Positions 11,135 to 23,582 are shown, numbered from the stretch's first letter. The stretch: 64,000 nt of DNA from Cinnamomum chago (GCA_038049695.1 CP142452.1:67337501-67401500), one strand, 5' to 3'. Numbers and translations: made by a program. The notes: a model not told the origin generated them from the letters alone.

Positions 11135-12113
11135 CTAATCAACACAATCCAATCACCACATCGTTAGACATTTAAACTAGCAATATCATTCCTTTTCATA
11201 GGAAAAAAAGCAGAAGGAAAACACAACAATACCCTCAAATTAAGGAACAAGATAATAAGAAGGAGCAGCAGCAGCAGATGGAAACGATTGATTAGGAAGG
11301 TTATGGTTGGTAGTTATGTATAGGATCTCTTTTTGATATATTAGGGTATTATAATTAATTGTGATTAGGTTAGACTATAATATAATCTCTCACTACTATA
11401 TATAGTTAGATTAAATTGGTGTTATGACGTGGTTAAGTTTTCTGATTTATCTCATTGTATTCTATAAATAGATGGTGTAATTCTTAATAGACTTAATGAT
11501 TCATAAGTAATCTTTGAAGTTTTTCATGGTTAGCTTCAATCATACAATTAGGCCGCCATGGCCTTAGCTCCTTCATGAAAGATATTATGTAATGGACCAT
11601 CAATTAATATAATAGAATTAAATTGTTAGGTCTCTACGGACAAGAGATGACTAATAGCAAACCGTGGACCCTTTAAAGAGACGCCAACCATTTATTTTAA
11701 GAGATACAACGTTCCATTTAATGCGACAAATTGCTCGACCCTTCCTTAAAAGAATCATGTGATTGCATGAGAATGATAGAGAATACAAATTAGGAAGGCT
11801 CATGATTCTTCTCATTTTATTCTATAAATATATATGTCTTGTAGTTCTCAATAAATTTAAGGCAAAGTAGATATAACCATTTGAAGGTTTTTAGCTTAGA
11901 CAATGCCTTTTAGAGAACTTCCTCTTTATCCATATCAAACAAAAATTGACCAGAAATGGGAATTCTACTCGTGGTTGGTTAAAACCATCATCAAATAAGA
12001 AGGTAAATCATGTCATATATACCTTGCAAAATACATTTCATAAACTAAAAATAAAAGAACCTTGAACATTTATAAGACACTAAAAGAACTTGAGTTGTAT
12101 ATGTATCTCATAC

Positions 12114-12252
12114 TTCATGTTTCAAGAGGTCTGTACGGAAGAGCTTTTCTCCAGGCAACAACTCATTCTCTATTTCATTGATAGTACTTAGAATTGCATG
12201 ATAAATAGGCCTCATATATTCTGGCAGTTGATCCATGGCACTGAGATCCCAC
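12114..12252 (-). pseudogene. TPS copy 1 exon 5
   Basis: 139 nt, the standard size for this exon, flanked by CAG and GTATGA. It reads WDLSAMDQLPEYMRPIY then INEIENELLPGEKLFRTD. The frame is open and phases match exons 4 and 6. Confidence 0.9.
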
Positions 12253-12339
12253 CTGTAAAACCAAGTGTTTATTCACAACCATTTTCTCTTGAAAACAAGC
12301 TTCTTAAGAGTATACAAAGCAAATACATGGAGTTAAGTC

Positions 12340-14101
12340 ATACCCAAGGAGACCAAGATAGGATGAGGATAGATGGCAATCTTTGCTAAAGATTGAGTAA
12401 TGATCATAACTTTAATATACGGTCCTCAAGGATTATCTTTGCACGTGTTAAGGTAGGATTCCGATTATGGTCCTTGGAGTCATTGCGAAGGAACCAAAGA
12501 GTAGAGATGGAATGGAAGAAGATTGCAACTGCCCATGATCTTCCGAGGACATCTTATTCGGCTGAAATTGCATCCCAAATAGCAGCAATTGAGATTGGAG
12601 CATGGAGGTAGAGGGCACCAAGACCGAGAAGCCAAGACCAAAAAGAAATAGCAAGCTCACAGGAAAAGAAGAGGTGAAGATCAGATTCCTCATCAAGATG
12701 GCAGATATAACATCTATAAGCCATGTAGCAACCTCTGTTTTTAACCACAGTATCAGTAGGAGTTTTCCTGAGCAACAAGCGCCATGAAAAACATGCCAAT
12801 CTAGGATTAACCAACTTGTTCCAGATTAGGCCCGACCAGGGCAGAACTAAAGCACGGGATCTTAAGAGGTTCCGGGCATACTTAAGGGATAAAATTCCAA
12901 AAGAAGACTCCATCAAGAAAAGAGCGTCTGAGGAGGGGATGTCTGGAATCACAATATCTCTAGTGGGAAGGAGCAAGAAATCCCTAAGGTCGCCCGGAAG
13001 GCTGGAAGGAAGATTCCAAGAGTTCTCTTAGATTATGTCATTAACCCTATCGCTAGAAGAGAACTGAATGGAAGGAAATTTGGAGGAGATAGAGGCTTGG
13101 TCGATCAAGTTAACATACCATAAGCTTATAGAAAGCCTGTTGCTCACTTTCCACTTGCTCCCTTGCTGAAGAAAAGAAGACAATCTTCTCCAAATACAAG
13201 ACCCACCAATGGGATTACCAGATAACCAAATGGAAGAATCCTTGAAGTATCTAGCATGAACCCAGACTGCCCACAAAGAGTCCGTCGTTGTTGCTGACCA
13301 ACCCACTTTAAGCAGAGATGCCTCATTGAACTCCTTTATCCCCTAAAGCCTAAGCCCACCCTCAGGCTTTGGTAAACAGACGGTTTCCCATTTGACAAGG
13401 TTGCTCCTAGAAGTCTCCGAGGAGCCAGACCATAGAAAATTCCTCATGAGTCTCTCTATAGAGAGACAAGTCCTACTAGGAATGGGAATGGCCAGCGAGA
13501 TATGAAGAGGAATGGATGAGAGAACATGTTTGACCAAAGTAAGTCTTCCTGCAAATGAGAGGCATCTAAGCTTCTAGCCTGTCAACCGGGTTCTGATGGA
13601 ATCCAGAATCCTATTGAAAAACCTATTCCTCAGACTACCAAAGAGAAAGGAACGCCAAGGTAAACTGAGGGAGGAGTGGCCCGAGGGATAGACAGAAGAC
13701 TAACACACATTTTCTCTCCTAGTAGGGGCGCTACCAACAAATAACTGACTCTTCTGTAGGTCGAAAAACTGCCCCAAGGAATCTTGATAAAGAGTGAGTA
13801 GACCCTGAAGACTTCTCAAACCTCTCTTGGAAGCCTTCAAGAAACCCAGGATGTCATCAGCATAAAACAGCTGACAAGGAGATGAAGGAACAGGAGAAAC
13901 CGGCACAATTATGCCCCCTTGCCTTAGGATATCCATATTAAGACTGAGAATCTCTTCAACTAGGATAAAGAGATAAGGAGAGAGAGGGTCACCTTGCCTC
14001 AAACCACAAGGAACCAAAAAAACCACACGAGCTTCTATTGAGAAGAATGGAACCTTTCCCTGTGCAAACCAATTCTCTAATAAGATGGATCCACTCATAC
14101 A
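12340..14101 (-). mobile_element. 5'-truncated LINE in intron 4 of TPS copy 1
   Basis: Minus-strand reading gives LINE ORF2 pieces in order. First is reverse transcriptase with CGLRQGDPLSPYLFI and the catalytic FYADDI (about 13700-14098). Then come VKHVLSSIPLHISL and RNFLWSGS (about 13343-13537), and GWSATTTDSLWAVWV (about 13030-13306). Last is the zinc-binding RVT domain with FSWRLLLRKTPT, CYICHLDEESDLHLFFSC (about 12554-12976). The frame is broken several times, so it is inactive. The 5' end stops near 14101 before the upstream RT and endonuclease domains. The 3' limit is estimated from where homology of intron 4 to copy 3 stops. Confidence 0.85.
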
Positions 14102-15926
14102 AACTACCTAATGTCGCGCACTGAAAATTGAATGTGTTTTTTACTATTTGGGCACTACTACTCTCTGGGCGAATTTTATGCACTATTTCTTGCAAGACTG
14201 TCGCTATTGCATCGCCTTCACGAAAAAATTACTAATAAAAGTACATTCTTGAAAGAAGAAAAAAATAAAAAATAAAAATGCCTGTGACTGCCGTCTGCCG
14301 ATCTCTATTACTATATAATAGTAGAAAAAGAACTGGAAGAGGCTTCAAAACGGTAAGGTGAAGAACACGACTGTGGATTCTAGCGACCCACAATTGTCTC
14401 TGCTATTTGGTTCACTACATTGGAGAGATGCATCTATTCATAAATTACTGTAACACTCTTCCCTGAGTAACTAGTAACTTCTTCTAACCACCCTTTGTCC
14501 TAATAACTATCCATTCAAATCTGTCCGTTTTCTTTTCTTCTCTTTTGAGGGGATATTTTGAGAAAGGCTGCACTCTCACTTCCATAAGTATGTGCATGCA
14601 TGATTGTTATCTAATGTTGCCTTTGGGACTACATTTTTTCTAAACCATATGAGCAAATAGATTGTGTTTAGTTTGTTTGCCAAGACCATATTTAATGGCC
14701 TAATAGTGAGTCTTGCCAACTTTTCTACTCATGTATATAAAACATTTTCTGCTTTTGCATATGTGATTTTTGACTCATGTGATATGTTGGTTCATATCTC
14801 TCTTTGAGATTAGCCAATTGATATATTGTAAAATAATTTTGTGATTTATGAATAAAATGTTGGATTATCAATCTTATGTACTTATGTACAACTTGAGGCT
14901 AACCTATATATGTGTTGAATTATTAATTGGAAAATGAAATAATGATGTTTTTTTGTGTTAGTATTTCTTTTAAAGATGCAGAGTAGGTATCTATGATTGG
15001 ATGATATTTTTGCATTGTGGATAGTGCATCATCAACATCATCCATCAGATCAAATAAGAGGACATGATATTGTCGATCAGATCACAGAATCATGGATATT
15101 GCATCATCATCCATTGGATCTGAGTATAGATCATGGATATGAATGGAAAAAGAAAGAATGTGACAACCAATCGAGATACTTCTTTCATTAACAAGTATCA
15201 ATGATGGACACACGTAAAATTGAGGTAAATGGAGTACAAGATTGTGGTGAATGCCCCATAATTTCTCAATGTGATTTTATATTACTATGATTGAATCTAA
15301 ACCTCGAGGGAGATCGGTTTACCGACATAGAGGGATTTTCCTGACCGTATCCTACTCTTTAACTTCTAAGTTAGAGTTTAAAGGAAATTTAGTCAGATGT
15401 ACTGTCCCCCAGAGGGTATATTGAGATATTCCTCACAGTGCACCTTTATTTTGGAACTAGTGGGGGAAATTGACGACATCCAAATTTGCCCATCTTTGAG
15501 GTTCGTGCATTGTTTAGCTTTCGCCTATGTTAGGCTGGACTTTTAGTCCTTAATAGACTCATGGCTTAGTGCGGAGTGAGCGAAAGCACTCCAGCTGAGT
15601 TTGCCTTTGCGAATGTGGAGGTCATCGGCCGCCTCTCATGGGTCTTGTCGGTAAGACTTTAGAGCATTCATTAAGACCAGGACTAGCACATGGCCTATGA
15701 AATAGCGTGGCGTGGAGAATATGGATGCCCGACCATATTGTATAATGTGAATATCTATCATGAACTCCACTTAGGTCACTCACTTTCACACTAAGGTTTT
15801 ATGATGCATATTCTACCTTCAGGTTCAAGGGACATTCACCTATGAGGGATGCATTATACAGTTTTTAGTTATTTTCTATTATTATTAATTATTTAAAAAA
15901 AGTATTTTTAGAAAATAGTGGGGGAT
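14102..15926. other. Non-coding, probably internal part of an LTR element
   Basis: No gene is seen. The right part (about 14960-15926) runs directly into a polypurine-like GTGGGGGA at 15919-15925 followed by an LTR. It is therefore likely the 3' internal region of the retrotransposon; the matching left LTR was not found. Confidence 0.45.
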
Positions 15927-16442
15927 TGTTGGATATTTTCTAAAATCCAATAATTTAAAAAAAAATTCCAAGAGACATTTGAATGTGTCTTTTCAAAAAA
16001 GTGTTTTGTTCCCTTTGAATGAGATGTGTCTCTTGGGCCCATTTGAATTCATGTGACCCAATTCTAAGGGATGCTTTCAACATTATAAATTGAGGTGATT
16101 TAAAGTTTTCCAAAGTATTCAAGAAGATCCAAATGAGTATTTTATTCTCTTTTATTTTTACTTTGATTTTAAGGGCAATTCCATGTTTCTGATTCTGGTG
16201 TGCAGACTTCGAATCAGAGTTGGGCATTGCATCCAGGGGACAGAATTTCATCAAAACCGCCTACATGTGGGAAATTTTTTTCTTTAAAAAGGCATCTTAA
16301 TTGGTGTGCGTTGCCCATTTTTCTTTTGCTAGCTTATTCAATTTCTCACATTCACTATCATTTACATTATTCACTAATTATTTATAGTAATTTTTTATTT
16401 GATTTTATGATTGCACATTCTTCGTAAATAATTTCCCCAACA
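15927..16442 (+). mobile_element. 516 bp LTR (TGTTGG...CCAACA)
   Basis: It starts TGTTGGATATTTTC immediately after a polypurine tract (AGTGGGGGA) and ends TTTCCCCAACA. Inverted TGTTGG/CCAACA ends are typical of Ty1-copia LTRs. The preceding tract shows it is a 3' LTR. No second LTR is visible, so the element is partial. It lies in intron 4 of TPS copy 1. Confidence 0.7.
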
Positions 16443-16914
16443 CATGTGACTCATTTGATTTGGTGATCACAAATCGAGTTGACTTGCCTTGACTCGAGCA
16501 AATGAAAATCGATTTTAGAACTATGATTGTAACAAATAGCTCATTCGGCCAAACTTCCCTTTTTTTAATGCACTGGTACATCTCACACACCTAGACGTAG
16601 ACCATTAGCACTACAACCAAGGATTGAATATGCCACCGAAACTCCCAGTGGATTATTTTGCATTTGTGCAAACTGAATGCATCATATATGTAAAGAAAAT
16701 GATCATATGCATATATAGACCATGCAGCATCAGTAATAGCTCTTTGGCCACTTTCCATCCCTTACTGAGATTATAGGTTGTACTTTATATCTTGGACGTC
16801 TTAGATATCGTTCTTTCATTAACATTATAGTCCATAAATTACACAGTGCGTGATTTCATCTACTTAATTCGTTTATGGGAAAAGCATGATAAAGGAACTG
16901 TAATATATCATTAC

Positions 16915-17133
16915 CTCTGGAATGCATCTGTAAATACTTTGAGATCCTCAAATTTACCATCGACGTCAAAAGTGTCATTAATGATTGATATCAGTTTAAA
17001 CATTTTGACAGCCATGTTTCTAGCTCGAGCATATTGGGGTTCAACATATATAGTCAATATCCACAAGTAGCCTTCTACCGATCGATCTCTAGCATAAGGA
17101 TACTTAGCCGTAACGCCAATATCCTTCCACCAC
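16915..17133 (-). pseudogene. TPS copy 1 exon 4 (NDTFD metal-binding motif)
   Basis: 219 nt with AG acceptor and GT donor. It reads WWKDIGVTAKYPYARDR..., containing the RxR motif, then LISIINDTFDVDGKFEDL. Functional class I terpene synthases have DDxxD at this place, so the first aspartate is replaced by asparagine. The frame is open. Confidence 0.9.
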
Positions 17134-18460
17134 CTATAAGAGCAGCAACGTAACCCGCATTAGTATGGGAATGAGCAATTTGTGTAGTGTGCAAATAATC
17201 ACAACAGTTGGAACAATCATTGTCAAATCAACGGAAAACAAAGGCTACTTATAAATTTCTCTCATATCTAAATGCACCCCTCCTATTTTATTCTAGGGTT
17301 CTGATTTTTGTTTCAGTGAAGTGGCTACCAAGGAGTCGCTGATTTAGAGCATAAGAATGCAGCGAGTGGTTTCTCCAGCGAACTCGCTCTAGATCAGGTC
17401 TCATCCGAGTTGTCAAGTAGGACCATTTCTTTAATCTCTCTTTCTCTGTATACCTCTTTAATCATTATTATATTTGTAATGGGTTTTGGGTTTGCTCATG
17501 AATAGGACATCTGTCTACCAAGTGCATGTTTGTGTTAGGATCCCATTGGCAAAGAATGAGGAAATCAAATAAATATATAAATTTGAAAGAATGCTGAGAT
17601 GGTTTGGTATTGGTTTCATGAAATAATTTTAGTTCTTTGGATTGATGGAGGTTTGACTTTTTTTAACAGAAAATAATGAATATTATTAAAATAAGCATAA
17701 AAAGCTTGAGTGGTTCAGTCTTTCAAGGCTGTAGACTACAAAGGAAAATGAATTGCTTACTTGCTTTTCTAATGGAAAAATCATTTTAGGCCACCACTGC
17801 TTTTGCGCAAGTTTGAAATGGATGTGAACTGAAAAGATGAATTTATTTGGGGTTCAATAGAAATGAAAAAAAAAAAAAAAGTTTGTTGCCTTTGATCTTT
17901 TGAAATGGACATCTTCCTGTCAAAGTAGAAAATCATTAAAACAAACTATATACATAGGAAAGATTATGGAAATGGAGAGAAATTAACTTTTTTTTGGTAA
18001 GGTAATCACCCACACAATCACACAATTCCCTCACAATTAACGCTATAGTGGGGGATTGATCCTGGCTGTTTCTATAGAAGGGAGTGTCTCACCAACATAT
18101 TAACCGGTGGATTGAAATCAACTGAGATAAACTCTTTTGTCAACTTCGAGGATGGAAAAAGCAGTGGGCCTTTTTTATTTTATTTTTTCTATTTTTTAAA
18201 AGTAACAAATGGTAATTCTATTAAACTAACTGTAAATGAACAAAATCAAATCAGTCCCAATCAAGCATTGGACTGCTAACAATGAAACATGGATTTATGG
18301 ATTTACACAGATAATGGAACACATGTAATCCACTCGTGCCATTGTGGGAATATTTGGTATGCATTCCATTCACTAGGAGTTTGAATTAAAGAGACATCAA
18401 TAATTCCAATCTTGGATAGCAGAAGGCAGATTTGCTTTACAACATCCCTTAATTTTTGGG
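17134..18460. other. Intron 3 remnant and non-coding sequence
   Basis: The first 100 bases above exon 4 align by eye with intron 3 of copies 2 and 3 (GAACAATTTGTGT-type motif), then similarity stops. TPS exon 3 or exon 2 sequence was looked for here and not found. A/T runs occur near 17866-17880. Confidence 0.5.
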
Positions 18461-18483
18461 TGTTTTTTTTTTTTTTTTTTTTT

Positions 18484-18905
18484 ATCTTAGACTATCCCTT
18501 ACCCTGGGCGCCCTGGGAATGGGCGCCCAGGTTAGGTTGGTGTCGGACGGCGCCTCGGCCCCGGGCCCCATGTGCACGGGCGCTCGGGTGAGGTGCCCCT
18601 CTGCGCGGAGCAACTGGTTGCTCTGGGTGCGGTACTTCCTGCGGTCCTGCACCAGCTAGTGCTCCTCCCTGTCCTGCCAGCATGAGCTGCAATATTTGCT
18701 GGTTCTGAGTCACCAACTGCTGCATGGTCTCCAGCATCTGTTGAGGAGAGGGCGCGGGAGCATTCGATGCAGGGTGAGTCGATGGACGATTACCCTCGCC
18801 CTCCCGCGAGGAATTACCATCTTGTCGCCTTGTTGACCATGTGGTGATCGGCATGGCTTTGGAAAAAGGAAATTATTTTCCTTCCCACAGACGGCGCCAA
18901 ACTGA
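18484..18905 (-). mobile_element. Gypsy-like retrotransposon gag start and primer-binding region
   Basis: Just below the LTR, on the minus strand, TTTGGCGCCGTCTGTGGGAA resembles a primer-binding site and leader. An open frame then begins MPITTWSTRRQDGN at about 18854, with a proline/glutamine-rich segment (PSPQQMLETMQQLVTQ) as in plant Gypsy gag proteins. It is GC-rich compared with its surroundings and is cut off at a 21-base T run (18463-18483). Only the N-terminal gag part remains. Confidence 0.65.
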
Positions 18906-19430
18906 TGATGCCAAAAAGTGTTTCGGGCACCACCGGTAAGTGATAAGCAAATAATGTGAAAATTAATGGGGAGAGAGAGAGAGTTTATAGTGGTTCGGTC
19001 AGTGTGACCTACGTCCACTTTAATTGGTGAATTTACTGCTCTGGGGAAGAGACTACAAAGCAAAAGATTATAATGATAGTGAAAAAGTAGATAAGAGTCG
19101 TCCCCTTTCCCAGTGTTGATGGGACTCTCCTTTTATACTCTTCCCCTAACGGATGGGGACGATTCCTCAGCGACGTACGCTCCATTCTGGTGGAGTCTTC
19201 CGAACCGCCCTCAACAGACGAGCAGACCGCAGGACTTGCAAAGCTGGTAGATGGAACGACGCGCGCACTGACTCTGTCATTTGATGGATCTGGACCCGGC
19301 CCTTAATGGATGGATATAGACCTGGGCTCATCATGGACTTGGGTCAGTTGGACCTGATCCGCTATCGTGGACTGAGTCATTTGGGCCTAACCCGTCATTG
19401 CGAACCGAGTCATTTGGGCCTGGCCCATCA
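18906..19430 (-). mobile_element. 525 bp LTR of the Gypsy-like element
   Basis: On the minus strand it starts TGATGGGCC and ends GGCATCA, with TG...CA ends and matching inner bases. It contains the ATAGTGGTTCGGTCAGTGTG...CCTACGTCCAC module (18988-19018). It directly precedes the primer-binding-site-like sequence. Confidence 0.7.
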
Positions 19431-20974
19431 AAAATGATGGACCCTTAATATATGAGTTTAAATTGGCTTGACCGTGCATTCTATAACTTGCATTGTGAAA
19501 GTCAAATGTGGTGGGCCTGATCAGCTTTATTAAACTCATCAAGCTTGAGAGTGAGAGATCCTGCACTTCTATAACTTGCCATGCAAAAGTCAATTTATCT
19601 GGGACCTGTATCAGCTTTATTAATTATACAGACCTTCTTCCCATGGGGTCATAATCATATGCCAAATAATAATCATATTTGTTATAGTACTTTGCCCTAT
19701 TAATAATAGTAGCAACATTATGTACGCCCATTTTCTATCCCACTCGTTACATGAATGGATCATTTTTTTATCCCCTTGAAAATGAAATCTACTTTTAACT
19801 CAATCGAGAATGGTTAGCAAGTGAATGGAAGTGCCCTCTTATGCTTTCACCTTCGCCGCATATGGATGTGGCCGTAAAATCAAAGCTTTTGGATGTGGTA
19901 TGATGCAAATGCTTTTCTTATTTAAAAAATTTAAATATTAAAAAAATTATGTTTTTAAGATTCTATTTGAAAGATTCTCTTGAACTTAGTGAAAAGTAGG
20001 AAGAAAAAAAAACCCAAATTTTAATATTCATTCTTGATCTCATCTCAAATGATGATAGATGCTAGTATTAAGCTTGCATGCCCCCAAATGAGGTCCCCAC
20101 TTCCATAGATTTGCATAAAAGCATCATCTTTCTTATCTATTTTATTTGATAAATATTTTTTTCTAACTAACCTTTTTTTTATATTTGTAATGCGATGTGA
20201 ACAGGAAATAGATGAATGGACAACAAATTTCCTCCATCTTTTTTCAAGAACAAAGTAAAAAAGCAACATCCTTTCTCCACTAAAAGACAAAAAAGCTCCA
20301 CTTTTCTATACAAAAATAAAAAAGAGTCCATACCAAATAATTAAAAATAAAATATCATCATAACCCTATTATGTTTTATTCTCTTTTGATTTGATTCTAT
20401 TGCACTTTATTTTACATGTAAAATGACCAAACGGCCGGGCCCTAGGATCTGTTTGGGAACTTTCCATGTAAAGCCTAAAATAGTGAATTAAAAAAATATA
20501 AGTGGGTTATATGATGATTCCGTGCACCTATCCTTGATTCCTAACACTAATTTCCCACGGTGCCTAAGTACTTGTCCCAATTTTTTTAATTAGAGTGATA
20601 TAAATCATTGAATTGGTCAAATAAATAGAAAAAGTGTGAAACTAAATAAAGTTAGAGTCCGGATCTAGTGAGGTTTTATCCCATGGTGACGTGGTGGACC
20701 GTGGTTGATCCACCACAGTCGCCGTGGGTAAAACCCCTCAAAGGTTCTCGATTCATAAAGTTAAAGCACTCTTTTGTTTTACATTAATCATAATAATTGT
20801 GTATTAACTCTAATAGAATAAAAGTTGGAGACCAAGTCTTCACGAGAAGGTCTACCATATGAATGGCATGGATCAAATAAAGATGAACCTCACCATATTT
20901 GACTTGACATGCATGGAAGAGATTAATGTGATCGTGAGATCATTCTTCCTAACCAAGGATATGTGTATTTTTAC
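19431..20974. other. Non-coding stretch between LTR and TPS exon 1
   Basis: AT-rich. A 35 bp imperfect hairpin (GAGGTTTTATCCCATGGTGA... and its complement) lies at 20669-20740. No TPS exon 2 or 3 was found. Confidence 0.5.
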
Positions 20975-21118
20975 CTTGTGATCTTCACTGTAAGAAATGA
21001 AGAAATCTCCCCAAACAGAAGGATGAAATGGTGATAGACAGTCCACACCATTTTTGTTTCTATTCAGAGGTGGGGGATGGACAACAGAAGAAAGAGGAGA
21101 GGAACTTAGGGAAGCCAT
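20975..21118 (-). pseudogene. TPS copy 1 exon 1
   Basis: 48 codons from ATG (21118-21116) to a GTAAAAAT donor. It encodes MASLSSSPLS... then FHPSVWGDFFISYSEDHK, the typical N-terminal block of TPS-a enzymes. The short leader before FHPS and the lack of a long basic, serine-rich extension argue for a cytosolic, non-plastid protein. A TATA box lies about 80 nt upstream. The downstream exon 2 could not be found. Confidence 0.85.
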
Positions 21119-21197
21119 ACTCCTTGAAAGTCTTGTCTAAGAAAAATCTGTTTTGCAATGTGTAGGAATCTAGGCACTGCATTACTCCATTAATGGC

Positions 21198-21205
21198 TAT
21201 TTATA
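21198..21205 (-). promoter_or_regulatory. TATA box of TPS copy 1
   Basis: TATAAATA on the minus strand, about 80 nt upstream of the exon 1 ATG at 21118. This spacing gives a plausible 5' leader of about 50 nt. An inverted-repeat element begins within or right beside this box. Confidence 0.6.
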
Positions 21206-22020
21206 AACATAGATGTATTTTTGCTTAATGGAGATGCACATTTTTCAAAGCTTATCAAATCAAAATTTTTATTTGACTTTTCAAATACATTTTTTCTCCC
21301 TTTCACATATCACAGGACAGAGTACTGGTACCGACCATGTGATAGATGACATGGCCACAGTAAGTTTCACATATCACAGGACAGAGTACTGATACCGACC
21401 AGGTGATACTTGACATGGGCCCAATGATTTTCACAAATTACAATACAGAGTACCGGCCCACTAAAAAATGAGATGTTTAAAAAATCCTTCCGATTTAATA
21501 CACGATTCATGAAATGGATGTGCCACAACCAATGACACTGTCACGTAAAATGATTAATTCAGTGATCAGACTATATAAAAGATGGGTCAATCAAATTATA
21601 TCAACCATTTAATTAGATCTAAATAATGAAAACAAAAGTTGACAAAAAATGCGGTAGTATAGAATGGTAAAAGTGGACAAAAGTATAATATCGTATGAAA
21701 AATGAAGTGGACGGTCAAAGTGGACAAAAGTGGACAATAAATGTATATATATCGGGGAGTGCTACACAACTCCCAAACAATTCTTTTAAGAGCAAATGCC
21801 TTTCCTAATTGGGCTCATTGGATGCATGATAATCATGCAAGTCCATTGAATAGAAAAATTCATATGCAGCCTATCTATATGCAAGATCTTGAATTAATAA
21901 GATCATCCTATCCTTTAGATCTATGACTCTAAAATTTAATGGTTAAATCAAAATTTTGATTCAACAAGCTTTGAAAAATGTGCATCTCCATTAAGAAAAA
22001 ATACATGTGTTTAGATGTAC
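21202..22020. mobile_element. About 820 bp inverted-repeat element at the TPS copy 1 promoter
   Basis: Left arm 21202-21270 and right arm 21947-22020 are inverted copies; the core is CTTAATGGAGATGCACATTT on the left, with its complement on the right. The interior holds a 64 bp tandem repeat and a segment related to the region 46460-46640 (GATCATCCTA...AAAATTTAATGGTT). It has no coding capacity. The left arm touches the TPS TATA box. Confidence 0.6.
21301..21460. repeat. 64 bp tandem repeat, 2.5 copies
   Basis: TTTCACATATCACAGGACAG begins at 21301 and again at 21365; a third diverged unit starts near 21428. Each unit contains GAGTAC(T/C)GG(T/A)ACCG-like sequence. Confidence 0.8.
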
Positions 22021-22169
22021 TCCTTACTTTATATGGAGTGGTGCTTTCGATACAATTTAAACAAAAGGTGGCTGGTAGCTTCTTCTTGTCATACAACTTG
22101 TGAGCTTTCGATAGTTATATCATTAATAAGTTAATTTTTTAAAAACATATGATTAGCATGCTTCATGCT

Positions 22170-22783
22170 TCAATCGAAATATTTGTGATTTAAGCTTTTA
22201 AAAATTTTAAACTTACATTCATCGAGCATTATTTTTAACTTGATGAAAGTTTTCATGCATACAAATTATTCGTTCATCTTTAGATTCATATAGTATGTGT
22301 TGAGTTAGAGTCTCACTTTTATATTCACCTAATTAAGAGTCAATGTAATTGAGCTTAATTTTTATCTCTTCAAGTGTTTTGTAGACACATCTTAGAGATA
22401 GCCATTCTTAGGGTCATAGTTAGTGCTTAGCCTTAGAAAATCATAAGTGTAAAGATTATGGGTCAACCATGAAACCCAAGAGGTTATTGCTTAGCATTGG
22501 AAAGCATACTGTAACTTGAAAGTCATTTTGTAAAGGTTATTGCTTAGTCTATTGACAAGTATAAATAGTGGAATGTCGGTGGATGTAGGAGCATAAGCCG
22601 GGAGTGGACGTGGGCATTAAGGTCAAACCACTATAAATAGTTGTGTTATGGTGAATGTTTTTTGGTGATTGTTTCTGTTAGCTTCCACTCTTTAGTTTGA
22701 TCTATATCATTACTTGTGACTAATTAATTTTAAGAAGTTAAAATTTGGCATAATTGGTCACTAAAAGAAGCTCACCTTATTCA

Positions 22784-22818
<35 letters not shown>

Positions 22819-22830
22819 GTTCGGATCCCA
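22170..22830 (+). mobile_element. LTR-like fragment, opposite-strand relative of 5570-6130
   Basis: It shares with the 5570-6130 block, in inverted orientation, the AGGTTATTGCTTAG motif (several times), the GTGGATGTAGG...CCACTATAAAT module and the junction GGGTTCGGATCC beside a homopolymer run. The homopolymer is nine G in the other copy and 31 C here (22786-22816). No coding sequence is present. Confidence 0.6.
22786..22816. repeat. Homopolymer run of 31 C
   Basis: An uninterrupted C run within the LTR-like fragment. The true length may differ because such runs are hard to sequence. Confidence 0.9.
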
Positions 22831-23548
22831 GACTTTCAATTTAAAAGGAATGTTTCTAGTTGATTTGAACCATCCACTGAATTGTTCCAGTTGCATATCA
22901 TCAATCAATGGTCACAGTGGTTCCATTATCAAATTATCAGAACCATAATTTGACTCATTTTCTATGATCGACTGTTTATTGAAGGAGTCTAATATTTTGG
23001 GTTAAAATCTTGTATTCTGGCTTATTCGGTCTTCTAAGTTAGCCAGAATCCAAGTTTAGGATTCAATGGTATTTTGATCTTTATATCAGATTTCATAGGA
23101 TTTTCGATACATACATGTATATGTGACATAACTTTATTAGTTTTTTACCGCCTCTAATATTGTATCTGATAAGGAACCACAAGTTGATAAGTTAGAGGGA
23201 GGAAGTTGGCAAGCTGCCCAACACACAGCGGCACACAAAGCACAACCTGATTTTTGTCCTGTGAAAAATCAGAATCGAGACTGTACAAGAGCTGGCCTGG
23301 GCTAGTGTTGATATGATTTTTGTATACGCTTTCTTAAGAAATATCATTGAAAGACTTTCACAATACTGTATGTAAATCTGATTATTCACTATTTAATGAA
23401 TTACAGGGGTGAGGGTTAAAGAATGGATGGTTTTGGAAACACTAGCAAAATAAATAGGACCACATCATAAAATATTTGAATTTCCATCCATAAATCTGAA
23501 TTGGTAAAACACATGTAGGGACATTTTTTCTAGCAATAATTCAATTTT

Positions 23549-23582
<34 letters not shown>

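Larger units (their letters stand above)
8154..21118 (-). pseudogene. Terpene synthase copy 1 (TPS-a, sesquiterpene synthase-like), decayed
   Basis: Five exons fit the TPS-a gene plan: exon 1 (20975-21118), exon 4 (16915-17133, 219 nt), exon 5 (12114-12252, 139 nt), exon 6 (10886-11134, 249 nt) and exon 7 (8154-8447, 294 nt), all with GT/AG borders and matching phases. Members of this family ionise farnesyl diphosphate in the cytosol to make sesquiterpenes. Exons 2 and 3 were not found between 17133 and 20975, which instead holds LTR and gag fragments. There are in-frame stops in exon 6 (TAA, 11063-11065) and exon 7 (TGA, 8355-8357). The DDxxD motif reads NDTFD. RxR (RDR) and the NSE/DTE motif (NDIESNE then FE) are otherwise kept. 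The introns carry a LINE, a hAT-type element and a 1.16 kb inverted repeat. Loss of function is very likely. Confidence 0.9.

Noticed and set aside
17134-20974. Possible TPS exons 2 and 3 of copy 1
   Set aside because: Searched both by motif (GLLSLYEA, LLRQ, HGED) and by comparison with copy 2 exon 3; nothing matched.
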